Positions 63,145 through 64,000 of a stretch of DNA of 64,000 nucleotides are shown one piece after another (positions within the stretch are counted from its first letter, which is position 1; each line of letters starts with the position of its first letter). The stretch lies in contig NZ_JAGTXM010000007.1 of the NCBI RefSeq assembly GCF_018252635.1, positions 62,001-126,000 of the forward strand. Reading direction: 5' to 3'. The position numbers were made by a program, and so were the translations under genes. The stretch comes from Citrobacter amalonaticus (lineage in GTDB: Bacteria > Pseudomonadota > Gammaproteobacteria > Enterobacterales > Enterobacteriaceae). A model generated the notes under the pieces. The model did not search any database. It was not told where the DNA came from and was given only the letters and a program-made list of their open reading frames with translations.

Positions 63145-64000
63145 ATGACTAACCGTATCCATCGTCTCAAAACCGCCCTTTTTAAAAATAACCGCGAAAT
63201 CTCACTTGAACGTGCGGTGCTGTATACCGCCAGCCATCAGCAGACGGAAGGGGAGCCGGTCATTTTACGTCGGGCGAAAGCGACGGCTTATATTCTTGAG
63301 CATGTCGCGATTTCGATTCGTGATGAGGAACTGATTGCCGGCAACCGTACCGTTAAGCCGCGGGCGGGCATCATGTCGCCGGAAATGGATCCGTACTGGC
63401 TGCTCAAGGAGTTGGATCAGTTTCCGACCCGTCCCCAGGACCGTTTTGACATCAGCGAAGACGATAAACGCCTCTATCGTGATGTGCTATTCCCTTACTG
63501 GGAAAAACGGTCGATGAAGGATTTCATCAACGGTCAGATGACGGATGAGGTCAAGGCCGCCGTCAGCACCCAGATTTTTAGCATCAACCAGACGGATAAG
63601 GGGCAGGGGCATATCATCATTGATTATCCACGCCTGCTGAATCACGGGCTGGGTGAACTGGTGGCGCAGATGCGCACGCACTGCCAGCAGGAACCGGATA
63701 ACGTCTTTTATCAGGCGGCGCTGCTGTTGCTGGAAGCGTCGCAGCGCCATATTCTGCGCTATGCCATACTGGCGGAAAGCATGGCTGAACGTTGCCCGGA
63801 CGCCGCGCGTCGCCAGGAATTGCTGACGATTGCCGCCAACTCGCGGCACAACGCGCAGGATAAGCCGCAAACCTTCTGGCAGGCGTGCCAGTTGTTCTGG
63901 TACATGAACATTATTTTGCAGTACGAGTCCAACGCCAGTTCGCTGTCGCTGGGGCGTTTCGATCAGTACATGCTGCCGTTTTATCAGGCGTCGCTGACGC
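63145..64000 (+). CDS. pflD: Glycyl radical enzyme PflD (pyruvate formate-lyase-like), 3' end cut by window edge
   Basis: The frame is open from the ATG at 63145 to the right edge (285 codons); the family is about 765 residues, so the catalytic cysteine and the C-terminal glycyl radical loop lie outside. The visible N-terminal part matches E. coli PflD: TNRIHRLKTALFKNNREISL, the PFL-like GNRTVKPRAGIMSPEMDPYW near residue 68 and QIFSINQTDKGQGHIIIDYP near 143. GGAG lies upstream of the ATG. In E. coli the activase pflC and frwD follow. It should act anaerobically. The true substrate of PflD is not established; related enzymes dehydrate diols such as glycerol. Confidence 0.93.
   Translation, partial: MTNRIHRLKTALFKNNREISLERAVLYTASHQQTEGEPVILRRAKATAYILEHVAISIRDEELIAGNRTVKPRAGIMSPEMDPYWLLKELDQFPTRPQDRFDISEDDKRLYRDVLFPYWEKRSMKDFINGQMTDEVKAAVSTQIFSINQTDKGQGHIIIDYPRLLNHGLGELVAQMRTHCQQEPDNVFYQAALLLLEASQRHILRYAILAESMAERCPDAARRQELLTIAANSRHNAQDKPQTFWQACQLFWYMNIILQYESNASSLSLGRFDQYMLPFYQASLT

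Overview
This 64 kb window is a chromosomal segment from an enteric bacterium of the Escherichia/Salmonella/Citrobacter group, most likely Citrobacter. Gene order follows the E. coli backbone rha - sodA - kdgT - yiiM - cpx - fieF - pfkA - sbp - cdh - tpiA - yiiQ - yiiR - fpr - glpXKF - zapB - rraA - menA - hslUV - ftsN - cytR - priA - rpmE - metJ - metBL - metF - katG - yijE - gldA - fsaB - ptsA - frwCB - pflD. Most backbone proteins match the E. coli lengths to within a residue. The cdh-tpiA gap holds the kinase/glycohydrolase cluster known from Salmonella (STM4065-4068), and several other insertions differ from E. coli K-12. The genus is inferred from this synteny. No tRNA, rRNA, CRISPR array, phage or insertion sequence was seen.

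Layout. 1-9152: rhamnose locus, with rhaBAD followed by a sugar ABC transporter (cut by the left edge), the divergent activators rhaS and rhaR, and the symporter rhaT. 9439-12212: sodA, the 2-keto-3-deoxygluconate (KDG) permease kdgT and a YagE-like aldolase. 12366-20124: yiiM, the Cpx envelope-stress genes with the 3'UTR sRNA CpxQ, fieF, pfkA, sbp, cdh. 20220-27502: an accessory block with a sugar/nucleoside symporter, an aminoimidazole-riboside-type kinase, an ADP-ribosylglycohydrolase, a GntR regulator and two anion transporters, headed by a 34-bp perfect palindrome. 27543-34057: tpiA, yiiQ, yiiR, fpr and the glycerol operon glpFKX. 34446-44270: zapB, an AT-rich pair of unknown genes, then rraA, menA, hslVU, ftsN, cytR, priA and rpmE. 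44574-46797: an AT-rich island with a KdgM-type porin and a GPH symporter. 46919-53609: methionine genes with MetJ operators, interrupted by a carboxymuconolactone-decarboxylase-like gene and its divergent LysR regulator. 53776-64000: katG, yijE, the ptsA-fsaB-gldA operon and the divergent frwC-frwB-pflD operon (cut by the right edge).

How the genes fit together. The window is rich in carbohydrate uptake and C3 metabolism: rhamnose, KDG, glycerol, dihydroxyacetone/fructose-6-phosphate and a PTS. Sequences resembling the KdgR operator lie upstream of kdgT, the YagE-like aldolase and the KdgM-type porin. This suggests a scattered pectin/hexuronate-catabolism regulon. The cdh-tpiA block looks like an import, glycoside cleavage and phosphorylation pathway for a riboside whose natural substrate is unclear. 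REP/BIME palindromes sit in nine intergenic gaps, including one that separates rhaS from rhaR.
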